Below, in pieces: positions 12,880 through 25,675 of a stretch of 64,000 bases of DNA. The translations under genes and the position numbers were made by a program. Position 1 is the stretch's first letter. Each line of letters begins with the position of its first letter. Under the pieces are notes generated by a model. The model was not told where the DNA came from. It searched no databases and saw only the letters and a list, made by a program, of their open reading frames with translations. The stretch is from NCBI GenBank assembly GCA_036345935.2, contig JADWOT020000002.1, positions 12,651,905-12,715,904 of the forward strand, read 5' to 3'. This DNA is from Taenia hydatigena (taxonomy: Eukaryota; Platyhelminthes; Cestoda; Cyclophyllidea; Taeniidae).

Positions 12880-14110
12880 GGTTCGCTGCCCCATGCGAGG
12901 AGCGTCGAATGAATTGCATGCTGTCAATATGGACGATAAAGGAGCGCAGACTCTTCCGACCCTCCAATGACTGTATTGTACAGAGCAGACGCCCCCTTCA
13001 TCCTTGCAGCTGGAAAAAAGGGGAGCGATAGCCTTTTGAGGAGACAAAGAAAGTGACCTCATGAAGAAATTCTTCCAACTCTGTTTTAACATTGACCAAC
13101 TCCATGGGATTCACCTAGACCGAAATGAAATCCCTACACTAAAAGGCTGAAATCAGATAGCAAAGCAGCAATAAGGTAAAAGCTTACACCTTGGCATTTT
13201 GGCGACTAAATTATAATGCATCCCCTCTAGCCCTAACACTGGACTATTTCCATTATTAATTGTTTCCACAGCCGATGAATAGATGCATGGAAAGTCAAAC
13301 CTCTAATCTCATCCACCAAAGTCGGCACGTGAGACCTTGCCCCTACTGTTCATCAAAGTCGACAACAGTTATCTGAGCTGGAGCATAGGCAAGGAGGCGT
13401 CATGAACCGTTTTCTTGTAAGCGAACCTTCACGCTTAACTGCTCGATTTACTTAAAATTCGCATTTTTAAATTTGCCAATGCGCTAAAGACCAAAAGGAG
13501 ACACAGACAACTATATCTTACAGTCATTGCATCATTTCTCAATTCCTCCCAACAGGCTTGTCTGTGCTTGCATCATGAAAGAATAAGGTTAAGATTTCCT
13601 CGCCTCAACTTTATGACTTCCCAAAACAATTATTGTAGAACCTCAAACGCTACCTTAGAATCGCTTCAAATACTTCGACAGGTTACTTTATGCATACAAA
13701 TGAGTTGCGTAACCAACAAGAAAATCCGAACCATCACCCTTTGTCTTAATTTGAAAGAACTTGCACCCACCGAAGTAAGCAAACTTAACCATACTGCGGC
13801 AAGTCGCCTGCGCCAAAAAGAACATTGTCGATACCAGTAGTTGGTTAAAGTAGACAACAGGATTTGAGCATTCCACCACAGGCAATACAGAAACTATGAA
13901 TGCAGCAAGCCAAAAATCCCTTACCACACTTTCACACCAATCTAAACCCCTAGACATACACAAAATACACAAATAAAACACACTTTATAGTGGATACTCA
14001 CGCATCCGCTTCCTTTAAAGCAAAGTGCAAGCCATGAACGGCAGCGACAATGGTAGCAGATTCCAAATTTTTATGTATGCCGCCGGGTATATGCAAAGGC
14101 TATTCGATAT
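12880..14110 (+). repeat. Direct repeat pair E, copy 1
   Basis: This is a diverged direct copy of 39085-40385. Shared blocks include CAATGACTGTATT followed by ACAGAG, a CTG-A-run-GGGG..CGATAGCCTTT block near 13015-13035 (with 39233-39260), TTGGCATTTT at 13191 (with 39445), AATGCGCTAA at 13478 (with 39758) and TTTCCTCG.CTCAA at 13596 (with 39825). It contains no recognisable coding domain. Its left edge is within 200 bp of the inner end of arm L. Confidence 0.6.
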
Positions 14111-15037
14111 GCAAAAAGCAAACTTTAGTGACAAGTAGTAGTGCCGACCTCAAGTTTTAAACAAATTAATATTCTGGGTAGAATGGCATAGGCTTAGAAA
14201 AAGTGGCTGTACTTGAGTCGATTTTTGTAAGGGTCATTTTTTAAATATTTTGTGAAAGGGTTATAAATCAGCTTAGTTATTGAATCAAGCGAATTATATG
14301 TTACAACAGGATTTAAGAAGTGAATGCTGAAAGTCAGTTGGCAGGGCTCCCAACTGTGACATTGATTACACAATTGTGCCTCAAAGTGATGTTAGTGAAT
14401 GTTAATTTGAAATAATGATTTAGAACAAGCTATGCATGGTAGGGCTGCAGTTTTTTGCGTAAATATGCTAATTGTGTTCGAATGCATGGCTAAGTAAAAT
14501 ACCATCACGGCTCGGCGTACGAGTGCTTCTAATCGGTTTATGGCCCTTTGCTGTGGGACTGGTATTACTGTTCGCGTCGAATGGTTTGCTGTTTTTATGG
14601 CAACGACTTTTTATTGGTGGCAAAAAGTTGAGAATCTGCTAAGTTTTTGCGTTATTTTCTGCCGTTTTGGAGCGCACATGTACTCATTTATTCTATTCTG
14701 TATGCACATATTTGCCAAGTTAAACATGGAGGGAAAGACTAGGTTACTGTCAAGGTATATTCGGCCTTAGATATAATGCGGAACTGCGGTGATTTTTATG
14801 CTGCGAAATGGTTTAAGCAATTGCTTAAGACTGCTGTGGTCGTGTTTTAAATGGTCCGTTTTTACTGAGTAAATTTTGGCAATTATAGCATAATTTGTGG
14901 GATGTAGTTGGGGATGTGTCTAGTGCTTGGCTTTTCTTCTTGTTAAGGACATTGGAGAACCTGAATTCGACGAAAGCTTGCTTCCCTCAGTAAAGTGCTT
15001 GTTATAAGTGTGGAGACACTATTGACCAACACTAAAT
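14111..15037. other. Intergenic stretch upstream of the 15-kb gene
   Basis: There are no convincing genes here. One 76-codon plus-strand frame (14540-14770) has no family motif. The interval may hold the promoter of the gene starting at 15038, but I see no clear TATA box at a fixed distance. Confidence 0.4.
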
Positions 15038-16047
15038 ATGAACCCTGCCTTTGCCATTGCCTTAAACGTTGCTCAGGTGAGAATGAATCTCAGTTAACGA
15101 ATTGTCATCATTCCCTTTTTTGCGTTAATGTTTTAATGTACGCTTTTTTGATCAGTATTTTCCTTTTGTCCTAGACTGCCAAATCTTTTCATTATTGTTG
15201 CATAGATTTGATTGCGCTTGTTGGACACTTCGCATTGGGATTACTCATTAAGATCTACATCAGTGGTTGAAACCTGAGTCCTTAGTTATGTTGACCCCTC
15301 CTTAATACAGCGCATATGCAAGATATAAGTATCCACTTGGCCGTGGGTTCACAGCTTCGACATGACTCGGTATGGGGGTATAGGGAAAATGATACTGCTT
15401 GTCCAAAGGACTTTAGTGCACCTTTGTGCAATGGGCTTAAGTAGCTTTAAAATCCTTTGCACATTTTTAATTGGGTTCGTTTTAACGGGGCGTTGACGGG
15501 GTGATTGGGAACGAGTTGTAGGCAATGCACTTGTAAAACTGTAACTCATCCCATTGAATGTCAAATCATGCGCGATATGTTGGTAAACATGAAGTGAGGG
15601 AACAGGTGTGTGTAGTTGCGGTGCTTTCATATCTTTATTGCAGATTGTTAGAGGCTACGACGGGGATGGAACAACTACTGGTCCATTGTTTTCGGCTCTT
15701 ACAATTTTGGCAAAATTGGACAGATTTCTACAAGGTAGGATATGGTGGAGAAGCGAGTGCATACGCTGCAGGAGGCGAGCAGACATGGAGAAGGAAACAA
15801 CTGGAACGTGCGACGCAAAGGAGAACCAAGAACCAGATGGTAAGATGTTTAGTTAGCAAATGAAATATTGAGTAGATTCAGTAAAATTTCCCCTGCTTAC
15901 TATATGCAGCTTATCCTATGTTCAATTCCACATTTTTGGGATTCGTTTGTTTGTTGTGCATCGGTCTGTGAGGACCATAGTACCGAGGTAGCGCAAGAAG
16001 TTGAGTCAATACATGCTCTTGGTGCAGGTGGTGGTGGGTGGGTGTGA
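15038..16047 (+). CDS. Candidate four-exon gene, small unknown protein
   Basis: Exons 15038-15076, 15644-15734, 15772-15839 and 15910-16047 join without frame conflict (39+91+68+138 = 336 bases, 111 residues plus TGA). All introns are GT..AG: donors GTGAGA, GTAGGA and GTAAGA; acceptors TTTATTGCAG, ACGCTGCAG and CTATATGCAG. The second intron is only 37 bases. The product begins MNPAFAIALNVAQ, continues IVRGYDGDGTTTGPLF and a leucine-rich ALTILAKLDRFLQ, then a basic segment (WRRKQLERATQRRTKNQ), and ends in a Cys-containing, Gly-rich tail. I do not recognise the family. It sits between direct repeat E1 and repeat copy B and ends about 90 bp before B starts. The phase agreement at three junctions is the main support; transcript evidence is lacking and the last exon could differ. 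Confidence 0.45.
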
Positions 16048-16701
16048 TGGCCGCTTAAATGGAAATGGGCCTTTTCACAGACTGATCGTAATGCACTTGT
16101 GAGTTAAAGCCATTGACATTAGACAATGTGACTTTAATTTTCGGTGTCATCTGGTTGACGGAGGTCATTGGTAAATTGCACCTTCTACGATATCGAGTGG
16201 ACGTGGGAAGTCTGTCATAACGAATAGTTGTTGATATCTGTCTGTTTCAAAGGAAAAGTGGGTCGCCACCTTAATTGCTCAAATGTTTTGGTCGTTGCAT
16301 GTGAATGGCGTTGTGGTATGCAAGACGTATGAGGAGGTGGAAGGTGGATGAGGGGATGTGTTGGGTTTATCAGTGTGTACTGTGATGTGATTGCATGGAA
16401 GTGAAGTAGTGGGTGTTGTTATTTACCGTTTGGGAGTTGGTGGCGAGGAGTTTATGGTGGGTGTAAGGCAGGACGTTAGGGTTGTCGCATGCATGAGATG
16501 CAGGTAGTGACTGGACGCGCCGAAGGATTCTTTACGAGTAGTCATTTTTTGACGTTGACCCTCTGGTCGAGTGTGGGCCCAGGACTGTTCCACAAGGGAA
16601 GTTTGAATAAGTTGCGGGCAGCTAGCGTTGGAGTTGGAGTTGCCTCGGGTGCTGCGTGACTGTTGTTGATGTGATCGCGTTTATGATGCGATGGGGGATG
16701 A

Positions 16702-16923
16702 GTGTGCGGGGTGGCAATTTGCACTGAAGTAAATTGCGAGCTTATGTATTCCTGCTCACCGATCATGGGGAGTGGAATGAAGCCCGTCTGCGTCGACTAC
16801 GCTACTGGTACTCATCCTTCTATGGCCCTCGAGTGCAGATGCTCCACCACTGTAATGGGCCGTGTAGACGAGATATCATTTGGTGTAATATTCGCTCGTT
16901 TATGTGTTGCAATGCCTTTTTAA
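16702..16923 (+). CDS. Conserved Cys-containing ORF in repeat R1 (copy B)
   Basis: This is the counterpart of 3672-3932 (minus) in copy A. It begins MCGVAICTEVNC and keeps the MYSC, KPVC, DYA and ALECRCSTT elements. Frame and cysteine positions are conserved although nucleotide identity is only moderate, which argues for past coding function. There is no signal peptide and no recognised family. Confidence 0.3.
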   Translation: MCGVAICTEVNCELMYSCSPIMGSGMKPVCVDYATGTHPSMALECRCSTTVMGRVDEISFGVIFARLCVAMPF

Positions 16924-18047
16924 ATGCGCTGCTGTTGGCTTTTATGGTGTGCTCACCGACTTGACGAGGTCGCGGGGGTGGTAGAGGATGAGCATGAGCA
17001 GTCTTACTGACTGACGCTCTGTTGCCGCTACTACCTTCAATACTGGTTATGGGTCGCTCTCTAACGGCACTACAGACTCATCAGGCTGCCAAAAACACCC
17101 ATCCTAGCCGTCGGTGGCAATGGCAAGAGGGAATGTGGATGTAGAAGCCGACCCATGGGAGGCTACTAAGACTGCACTAAGCGCCCTCGAACTCGTCTTC
17201 GTCGACAGCTGTGGAGCCGCAATCATTTGACTGATTGAATGTGCCGAAAGTCACCTTTCTCATCGTGGACTATTCATCCATGCAGAGCATAAGAGGTGCG
17301 GCTTTGTGCTTGGCGGCCTTGACAACGATGAATGCGGTGTTAATTCACGCAAGAGCGAACCTGTAATTTGGTAAGCATATTAGATAAGTTGAATCAGGTG
17401 CTATCTTCTTACAATGATTGGTTTTGCTTGTTTGTTTGTTAAATCTAAGATGCATAGATGTTGTCGCTTTTGCCACTATGACATGAGGCGATGCTGGCAT
17501 GAAGTAGGTGTGGAGTGATTGGAAGTGTAGTTGCGATGCTATGATATGTACGTATGATACTCGGTACGACTCATTGTCATATTCGATAATCGCTTGTCTA
17601 ATGTTTGTGGCCTAGGACGCGAGTTATCGACGCGTATCCGAGGGGACATTTTTAATGACGTCCACATGTGGGCGTTGCAGTGAGTAGGATGACCACCTAT
17701 TGCCCAAGTGTGATCAATTTGTGAGAGAAACGGAAAGTACCCAACGACTTCATGCCCTACTTATTCTCGCATATTGCTTAAATCACATGGAATTGTGTGA
17801 TTTGGGATTCTTGCGTGCGAGTGCGGATATTTTGTTTAACGATCATCTGCCATTTGATGGTAGTGAATGTGTTTTTGCTGTTTGAGGCAAGTAGTTGGGC
17901 TTGTCTTTGCATGCTTGTGATGTGGCAGTAGCTTTTAGACCGATGGTCATATTAAAGCTTAGTTACTGCTACTGTAATTGTCGTGATGCCGCACCGTCGA
18001 CAGGAGTTTGACTAATCGCTTTTAGGCCAACATTTCCTCTACTGAGG

Positions 18048-18230
18048 ATGGACACGCGTGATAGCACATTTCCCCTCTTCCCATCTCATACGGAATTGGC
18101 TTGCAGCATGGGAGGTGAGGAGGCTGACGACGCAGTAGTCTTACCGAGGAGAGCACGGAGGACTGCGCTGGACAAGGTGAAGTGGACCGTGCCATGCGTC
18201 GGTGATTTGTTGAACGACGGATTCCGATGA
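18048..18230 (+). CDS. Conserved ORF in repeat R1 (copy B)
   Basis: This 60-codon frame carries LACSMGGEEADDA, VLPRRARR, KWTV and LLNDGF in the same order as the minus-strand frame at 2660-2860. The next frame downstream (18288-18527, 79 codons) is also open in B but interrupted by TAG in A. Together these suggest that repeat R1 carried a gene read in the plus direction of copy B. No domain was recognised. Confidence 0.28.
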   Translation: MDTRDSTFPLFPSHTELACSMGGEEADDAVVLPRRARRTALDKVKWTVPCVGDLLNDGFR

Positions 18231-19555
18231 TGAGGTCACCTAACCGTACCGTCATTGTACCTCTTCGGAGTGGTATGTTGAATACACGTGTATGTATTTA
18301 ACCCGAGTATGATGTTTTCTTTCGTCTTCAGGGAGGGAAAAGCTCATAGGGATGTAATACGTGTGCATGATTTGGTAATAGTGACGTTCTTTTGTGGATC
18401 GCGGCCCATCTGTATGACTATGCGACAAGTGCGGTATATTTTGCTTCAGGATGTGCAGAACTGTTCTGGTTTTGTTGAGTCGCAGTTAGTTGTTGGCCGC
18501 ACAGGTAATGAGTGCATTTTGAAGTAAATTGCCTACTGTTGGAGTTGTCATGAGTCTTCAGAATGGGTGACATGCTGTCACTTAGCCTTGAGAATGGCTT
18601 TAGAGGGTGCTGATGTGTAACGAGTGGAAAGTTGGGTAGGTGGGTGTGAGACAGAAGGGGGTGATTGTAGAAAGCAGAAGACAAGATGCTTCCAACCACT
18701 TTGTGCATGGGCATGTATTCCAAGTAGGCGAGAATGGCGAAGAAACATCATATCACTTGATCTATCTCTCAATACCATCTCCTCTGCAGAGCGGCTCCAA
18801 ATGTTGTGATGTCATTTCGGCACGCGGTACCGTTAAGAAGACGTGGTAGCTAGTGCCACCACTTGGCAACTGTGTGGAGTTAAATGATACGCTAACAGAA
18901 CTAACCGGTCGAGATGGAGATTATGGTGGGTGATCTGTTTGTCGAACGCTATTCGACAACATTTTTTAGCGTATCTGCAATCCTTGCCTCAAGATATGCT
19001 GGTCTGCTGGCCTTACAACTGCCTCGTTGTCATGGCATCCATACTTCCCTGCACTTGTAGACACTGGTCTTTAACTAACGTGGGGCTGATAATTGCACAT
19101 TTTGATACAAGCATGTGATAGAAATATCAAACCAAAAATAGCCTGCAACGTCTTTCTATAAGGCCGGGCTCGTCAGGATGAAAGTGATGTGCTGGCACCA
19201 GCTAAAAGAGCATTAATTGTTTTCCGGACTCCGATGTTCGTAGTAGCAAGGTTAATGGGGAATTTCACCTAAGGCATGACTTCCGCATCTGTGTGCAGTC
19301 TTGGGCAATTTATTCTTAAAATAAACACGTGGCGTGCATTGTAGCATGATCTGGAGGCATGTAAATGTAGGCTACTTGAACTTAGAGCAAACCAGCTCGT
19401 TCAAGCTATTCAAGAATTGGTTGATGTTCCTTCGTAGTGCTTCATAGTGGATAAGTTTTGTCTCACGAGGCGAGGACAGCGACGACCTTGAGAGCATCAT
19501 AATGCCACGCTGATGGGTCGCGATGGCAAAGAAAATGTAGTTGGTAAAAAGCAAA

Positions 19556-22500
19556 CAGCAGAAATATGGAAAGTTAGGTAAATTTTAAAACGGAAACGCT
19601 GAAGCACAATAATGGGTTGTCTGTTGTAAAATCAAATTGTAAAGCAGTTAAGTAAATTTAAAGTAATGGAAAAAAGAAAGGACTGAGAAATGCGGAAACA
19701 ATGAAGGGGGTAAAGTAAATATGTGCCCAAGATAAAAAAAGTCATTCGCTTTAAAATGGTATGCAAAAGGGATTGGTCACCATCATCGGGTTAATAAGAT
19801 CAGTTGTCTAAATATGTGATTGACTTAAAACATTAGGGGGAGAAAGGAATCACGAAGTGTTTGCTGTCTCGTCCATAGGTGGTTTGGTATGCTTAGATGG
19901 AGGTAGGGGAAAGGAGAAATGAGGCGGGAGCAGTTAAGCCGGATGATCACATTCCAGAGGCCTCGTCGTCTTTCCGCTTTTCTCATTAAGCTGTACCTGC
20001 AATATTTTGCTGCTAAATTGACCTTTGGTTTACGTTACAGCCACTTAAGGTCTCCGTGCTGTTCATGCTGGGTAGGCTGGCCCCTGCGACATGCCTACAA
20101 TCTCAAATCCTTTTATTTTGCCGAATGTGTGTACTCGGCCCAAATATTGTCGCCTTATGTCTTCATTGGGTCTAGGAGCAACTCATCAATCTTTTAACCG
20201 ATCAAAGGAACAGATGTTACTTCGAAAAATCATCTTAGTGTAGATGAGAGGAAAGATGCCAAACAATTTGCGCTTCGAAATTCCAGAAGCATAATTTACG
20301 CATTCTTTTCGCTATATACCTCACTTAAGGTCTTTATTCGGGAGGCCGATTTTACTCTAGGGTGAATCTAATCAACCCATCAGCAGCTAGTCAATGCTGG
20401 AACAAAAGTAGCTTTGTTATTTTGGAAAGTTGAGAGCATTTCCGAGTGAAGACAATTTCCTTGCCTCCAAGAAAGCTTTCCGCTCTTCGTTTCTCAGTTG
20501 CAGTAGGCGAGCTTTTATATTATATTATATTATATATATTATATATATTATATTATATTATATTAGAAACCAAATTTAGTTAAAAGAAGATAATAAAGCG
20601 TATGGTCTGCGGTGAAGTTGTTGAGAATGGGGTGGGTGAAGTCATGTTTTGTGAGTTAATCATCAGTTTCCCATGAAATGCTCTATAACTCGTATATGTG
20701 GGCGCGTTTCAGGTAGTGAGCATCTCTTGCGTTGAATCATGACGAGCCGACGAACTAACCGCCTATGGCCGTGGCACCTCTCTCATACCTCGGTGGCATA
20801 TTTTTTCTTTTGTGGCACACAATCGTAAAGAATTCTCTATCATAATTATTGCCACAATTTGTGCGTCTTCGTTGCATTCTACCTGGGTGGACATTAGCAA
20901 CTGATATTTCTTAATCCTTCATGGCTTTGTCATTTGTTTACCAAAACGACGACACAAGAACGATTATTATGAAGGGCATTATTTTCTGTCAACGTAGGGC
21001 TGAAAAGTGATTGTCGTGTAGTTTGGCATGACATGCTGCTCGGAGACGAGTATGGCTGGAACATGTGTCAATCACACGATGAAGAACACTGCGTTCGTAT
21101 GAGGTGGGAGCACAGAAACTCGTAGGCATCATGAGTACCCACGGTGGGGCTGATTTTCGGCTCCATGATTTTACAGAAATAAATGTTGGTAATAGGTAAT
21201 TTGGTGTGGCTACGTCTTCTACCACTAAGAATACAATGAAAAACAGGTTTCCAACTCGCACACAGTGAGGAATTCAACTACGAACGCTTGAGCAGTCCAT
21301 GTCTCGGTTTCGGCAAGGTGGCCGTGTGATGTGAAATATGTAGCGATGCCGATGTCTTTATGATGTTTAAAGTGAAAGTGCTAGTTTTCGGCCGCTTTTT
21401 GGTCGCCAAGTCCTGGCATGGACTATATGGTTTCTTCAAGGGAAGCGTAATGTAGTTCTTCTGTAGAACGAAGACATTTCAAGCCTTTCGGCTGTGACTT
21501 GCGTGCATTCAGTGGTAAGGAATGATGATTTGAATGCAGTCACCTTTAATGGCCACCTCGGGTTGGGATTTGGCTGGATGTATGCCAAATCTCCTGTCGT
21601 CTTAAAAACAATTTGGCGCGCCGGCTGTCTGCGGTATGCATCTGGGTGAGGATCGCCGAGGTGGCACCCGGAAAGCGCCAGGTTCTTTGTTCTCTCGATT
21701 GCGCTCTACAGCTCATTAGCCTAGTTCGTGGGTGGTGGAAGGATTTAATTCTGGCAGAAGTATTTCTTATTCAAGACAATTGCGCTTCACACTTCAGTGG
21801 TTGGGCAAGGATTCCATAAAAGGCAGTGCAACTGGAATTGTAGCAAAACGCTTTTAGGTGCCTACCCTCATACAGTCCGTACTGATTGGCACAAGATTCT
21901 GAATTGCCATGCATTTGCTGAACGTTAAAGGCAGTTTCCCCGTGAGATACCTAGTCTCTAGTTTGTCAGTTGCGTAATGACCATGATTTTCGAGAGGACT
22001 ATAATATTATCTGGTCGATTGTCGGCCACCTCAATTCTAGAGCTGATTAGCATTACATGCTTTCTGGTGGTCTTCTTCCACAAATGTGTGAGGTCTTTCT
22101 TATTGATGATAAGTATCTCTTACTTCCTGGCAATGCAATGTAATAAATAGCCGTGATTCACTTGCTATAGTTGTTAAGAGTCAGAAATCAGGGCTCTCTC
22201 ATTCCCACCTTTTGCATGGGACCCTTTGTTTTTAAAGGCTTTCATTAGCCGCTTGCATGCATGCTGGCATCAGTGTTGCATCAAGGTGTCGGCGTTGCGA
22301 TTCCACTGCATTCGTCATTGCCTGACAAAGGCAGCATCACAGCATGCTTAAGCTCTTTAATGCCTATGGCCATGAGCAATTACTTGGGAGGTAGTCGAGA
22401 TTTTTGCAGCTTTATGAACCAGAACTCCATCCACTGGAAGTCTGCACAGACAATGCAAGTAGGCTGTACATGAGCATCTGGCATTGAAGCACTCTCTTTC

Positions 22501-23039
22501 TTGTTTCTAATGTACTTCTCTGTTTGGTTATATAGTAGTTGTCTACTGGGACTAATTAAGCCTATGTCAGCCTATTAGTCTGTGATGTGTTTTCTGGTGA
22601 TGTAGTTTCGTACTGCTAACCTCGCTCGATGTTGAATTGCCCTACTCGCTGACCGCCACGAGGCTGCTCCAAAGCCAAAAATGGCATGACACTTGGGCGG
22701 AATGCGCACAGCTGCTGTGCAGTTGAGGTCCGAATAATTAATGAAGCAAGGTAAAGATTTGGTTAGCAATGCAAACCAGTTTATAGCCATTCTATGCAAT
22801 GCAGTGGCATAAAATCAAGCATAAGCAAGTGATCAACTATAAGCAAGAATAATTTTTGACAAGAATGATATTGAATCTTTCTAGAGTTATGGCAATGGAC
22901 GCCTGGATAATTTGCTGGAAGATGACGCGACCCAGGTGTACTGGCACACACTCGCTCCCATGGCTTTCTTTGGGCACTTCGCCCTTGCTCACATTTTCGG
23001 CATCTGTCTTTAGCCTCCGCGCAGCTAAGCCTTAATTTG
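19556..23039. other. Unassigned 3.5 kb
   Basis: I find no gene with family motifs here. Several frames of 60-90 codons exist on both strands (20989-21261 minus, 21613-21819 plus, 22261-22473 plus, 22575-22799 minus). None has convincing splice borders or a second copy to compare with. An AT microsatellite lies at 20514-20565. Confidence 0.4.
20514..20565. repeat. TATAT/TATTA microsatellite
   Basis: About 50 bases are composed only of A and T in alternating TATAT and TATTA units. It is a simple sequence repeat with no evident function. Confidence 0.9.
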
Positions 23040-24390
23040 CGTAAGCGATCCTCGTACAGGTGCGCTACAGATAATCTTTGGACATAAGTGCGTTTAGATC
23101 ACGAAATATAGCCAAAAACCCCGTTTATGGCGCTATCAAAGGCGGGAGGTTCCTACATGCGACATATTTCACTTTGTGTTTGTAAGTTAAGTGTGTCCAA
23201 TTTTTGTCTTAATATCAAGCTGCGGGAGCAACCGAAATAATACTTGTGCCTTCATGCACCCGCCATGCAACAGAAGCTTCATTCTCACTTCTACTAGGTT
23301 GTTAGGCTTTTAAAATAACGCTGATCCGCAGTCTTTAACCATTTACATAATTACTCTGCATGGATCGGAGTCGATTTGATCGTGCAGATGGATGGAAATA
23401 GAGACGATGCCAATGAAGTTTCGCCCAAGGCGATAGTCATTCCATTTGTTCCTTATGCATACTAGAACCAAAAAGCGGCTTTACTGCAGTCGAGTTACGC
23501 GTTTTCTTGACACTTCGTATTCAATTCACACTTTCGTCACGCGATCGTCATCAGTGCTTCAGCACAATTGATCCGCTGAGCAAATCGAAGTCCCTGTCAA
23601 TCAAAATACTCAAGAATGACAATAATCCAAGTTTGTAGTCCCATTTTCTACAGTCACGTGGAGCTTTTACACACTAAATACAGCATTGCATCTCAATTTT
23701 TATTGAAATTCGTGCTTTTAATTTTGTGCAAGCTTTATAATCTTGGTAATCACTAAGCACACCGATGTCGTTCTTGTGGTAGTGGTTGATTGCAGTGCCC
23801 AAGTCATACGATGCGAGGCAAAAGTCACTGCAAACGATGTGGTTAATTGATGGCGATACCATTGCCATCATCAAACAAATAGTGGGATTGCGAACATTGT
23901 GACATTTGGCATTAAGGAGGTTTGTGTCACCTGCTGGATGTTTTGTGCACTTGATGAAGTGAAGCAGAAATCTCTTCCAACATCTGCAACAAATGTCTCC
24001 ACACATGTGTAAATTTGCCCAACATCAATTCCCTAGTCAAGATTCAGCATTAAATAACAAGCGAACATGTTTTGCTCGGGGAGGAGTGGGTTCACTAGCA
24101 CACTTGGGTGCCTAAACATACAATATTGAAAAACAATTTTGCCAATGGCAGCTATGACTCCATTTGGAGAGTAGATCTTAACGTTATAAACAGATTCCAT
24201 GAGACACAAACAGGAGCTTAATCCACGTTAAGGGATTTAAGCCACTATCGTCATACGATCGCCTTCGACACCCTTAAGCTAGAGACAACATAAGCATCCA
24301 AATCAATTGTTGTCGTAAACACACAGAAAGAGTAGCCTGACAGCTGCACAGACACATCTCCACAGCCGCACAAAGCTGTAACACATGGAG

Positions 24391-24397
24391 TATAAAA
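24391..24397 (+). promoter_or_regulatory. TATA-like box of dead arginase copy
   Basis: TATAAAA lies 43 bases before the lost start codon. The same box in the same context precedes the intact minus-strand gene, so the duplication included the promoter. Confidence 0.4.
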
Positions 24398-24439
24398 GGT
24401 GCTTACAACCCACACCCAGCCAATTTGCGCATTCGCATC

Positions 24440-24996
24440 ATCGATAAGGGTTCTGGAAATCACGTCTCCTCCCTGGGTTTTGTGGCAGCAGCTATCGACA
24501 AGGGTTAACCAAATGATGGGGTTCAGAATGGACCTAGGGACATTCTGAGCTATGGTCTTAAAGAGCTTTTGAGGAAATTGGGTAAATTATCTGTTTGCTT
24601 GACGTTACATTTCCCCCAATTTTCTAGCTCACCCTTGCAGAGCCACCTACGCTCTACCTCATTGATATGACTGGTCTAAATTCTCATTGCTTATGTGTCG
24701 CTGCTGTTTTGTTGCCGAATGCTAGATGCCAAAGTAAATGACTGTGAGAAGACACACAGCCAAAGGAATTGAACTGCAAGAACCAGCGAGCACTGGTGAA
24801 AACCACTTTAGAGCTGACAGAGTGCGTCGCCAAAAGTGTGGGGGAGAACGACATAACACTCATACTGGGCGGCGACCACAGCATCGGGATTGGGTCAATT
24901 GCGAGACACTTGAAGATTTTCCCCAACTCTTTTGTTGTCTGGGTTGACGCACACGCTGACATCAATACGCCCGGCAGCTCTACTTCTCGCCACACT
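24440..24996 (+). pseudogene. Arginase pseudogene, exons 1-2 only
   Basis: Exon 1 (24440-24581) and the start of exon 2 (from 24726) match the intact arginase of the minus strand, including the intron borders. It is dead four ways: the start codon is ATC, the CAA of KGQP has become TAA, a deletion of about 20 bases near 24750 shifts the frame, and the copy ends inside exon 2 after SRHT with no exons 3-6. The motifs LGGDHSIGIGS and WVDAHADIN are still readable, so decay is fairly recent. It faces the intact gene tail to tail. It could at most make an antisense-capable transcript. Confidence 0.9.
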
Positions 24997-25592
24997 NGCA
25001 ACGTTGTTATGCCGCCTCATATACTACCGATAGCCACGAGAATCCATTATCGTAATGAATGAGCTCTCAGGCAACATGACGAATTTCTGTTGAAAGCGTT
25101 TCGAACAACAAAAGTATCACTGAGTGTCAATAATTTGCATAAAAATTCACTGGAGTGTAGGAAGCTACTCCAAATATGCCAGCTACACTCAAACAATTAG
25201 CAGCGTTTACTAGTTAACACAGTCACTTGCAGCAAAGGAGCCAGAGTTCTTCAGTCCTGACTCCTTTAGACTACAACAGTGCAGAAAGTTCTCTACAATT
25301 CAATTGGAGATGAAGTTCAAGCAGTCCTTCCTGAGTTACTCCGTGGAGCCTGTTACATCGAACACCACGTTACTGACGAGCCATTTAATTTTTGTCCTAG
25401 CACCGACAGATAGGCTCAAATCAAGTCGATCGCCTATAGTTATGGCTGCAAACTATAGATCCACAAGCTCAGTCTACCTTATAATTGCTAGCACAGCTTC
25501 CGATCATAAATTTTTCCCGCCTATGTGCGCATGTGATTAACATCACACATCGTGCACATTTTTTCGAGAAAAGCAAACTCCGAAATTAAGAA

Positions 25593-25598
25593 TTTATT
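25593..25598 (-). terminator. Polyadenylation signal of arginase
   Basis: AATAAA on the minus strand lies 78 bases downstream of the arginase stop codon, within the usual range for a cleavage and polyadenylation signal. Confidence 0.5.
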
Positions 25599-25675
25599 AG
25601 AGCAAGGGAGAAATTGCGCTCAAATGTAAATATTGGAAGTTGTTGTGGAAGAATCGGCTAATAGTGGATGTGCCT

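Larger units (their letters stand above)
16135..19555 (-). repeat. Inverted repeat family R1, copy B
   Basis: This is the reverse complement of 1305-4500. The outer edge near 19555 is where similarity to copy A (and to copy C at 34.2 kb) fades, and the inner edge is near 16135, just after the 15-kb candidate gene. Some frames are better preserved here than in A; for example 18288-18527 is open whereas the matching segment of A contains a TAG. Confidence 0.8.
23040..24996 (+). repeat. Arginase inverted duplication, left arm
   Basis: This is the reverse complement of about 26845-28500. Matching landmarks: 23045-23095 with 28440-28500, 23410-23470 with 28060-28130, 23880-23960 with 27890-27960, 24390-24580 with 27250-27445, and 24725-24996 with 26830-27110. 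Similarity stops abruptly next to an ambiguous base (N at 24997), immediately after the codons for SRHT in exon 2. Confidence 0.85.

Noticed and set aside
24738..24947. 69-codon plus frame overlapping the arginase pseudogene
   Set aside because: It is an out-of-frame shadow of exon 2.
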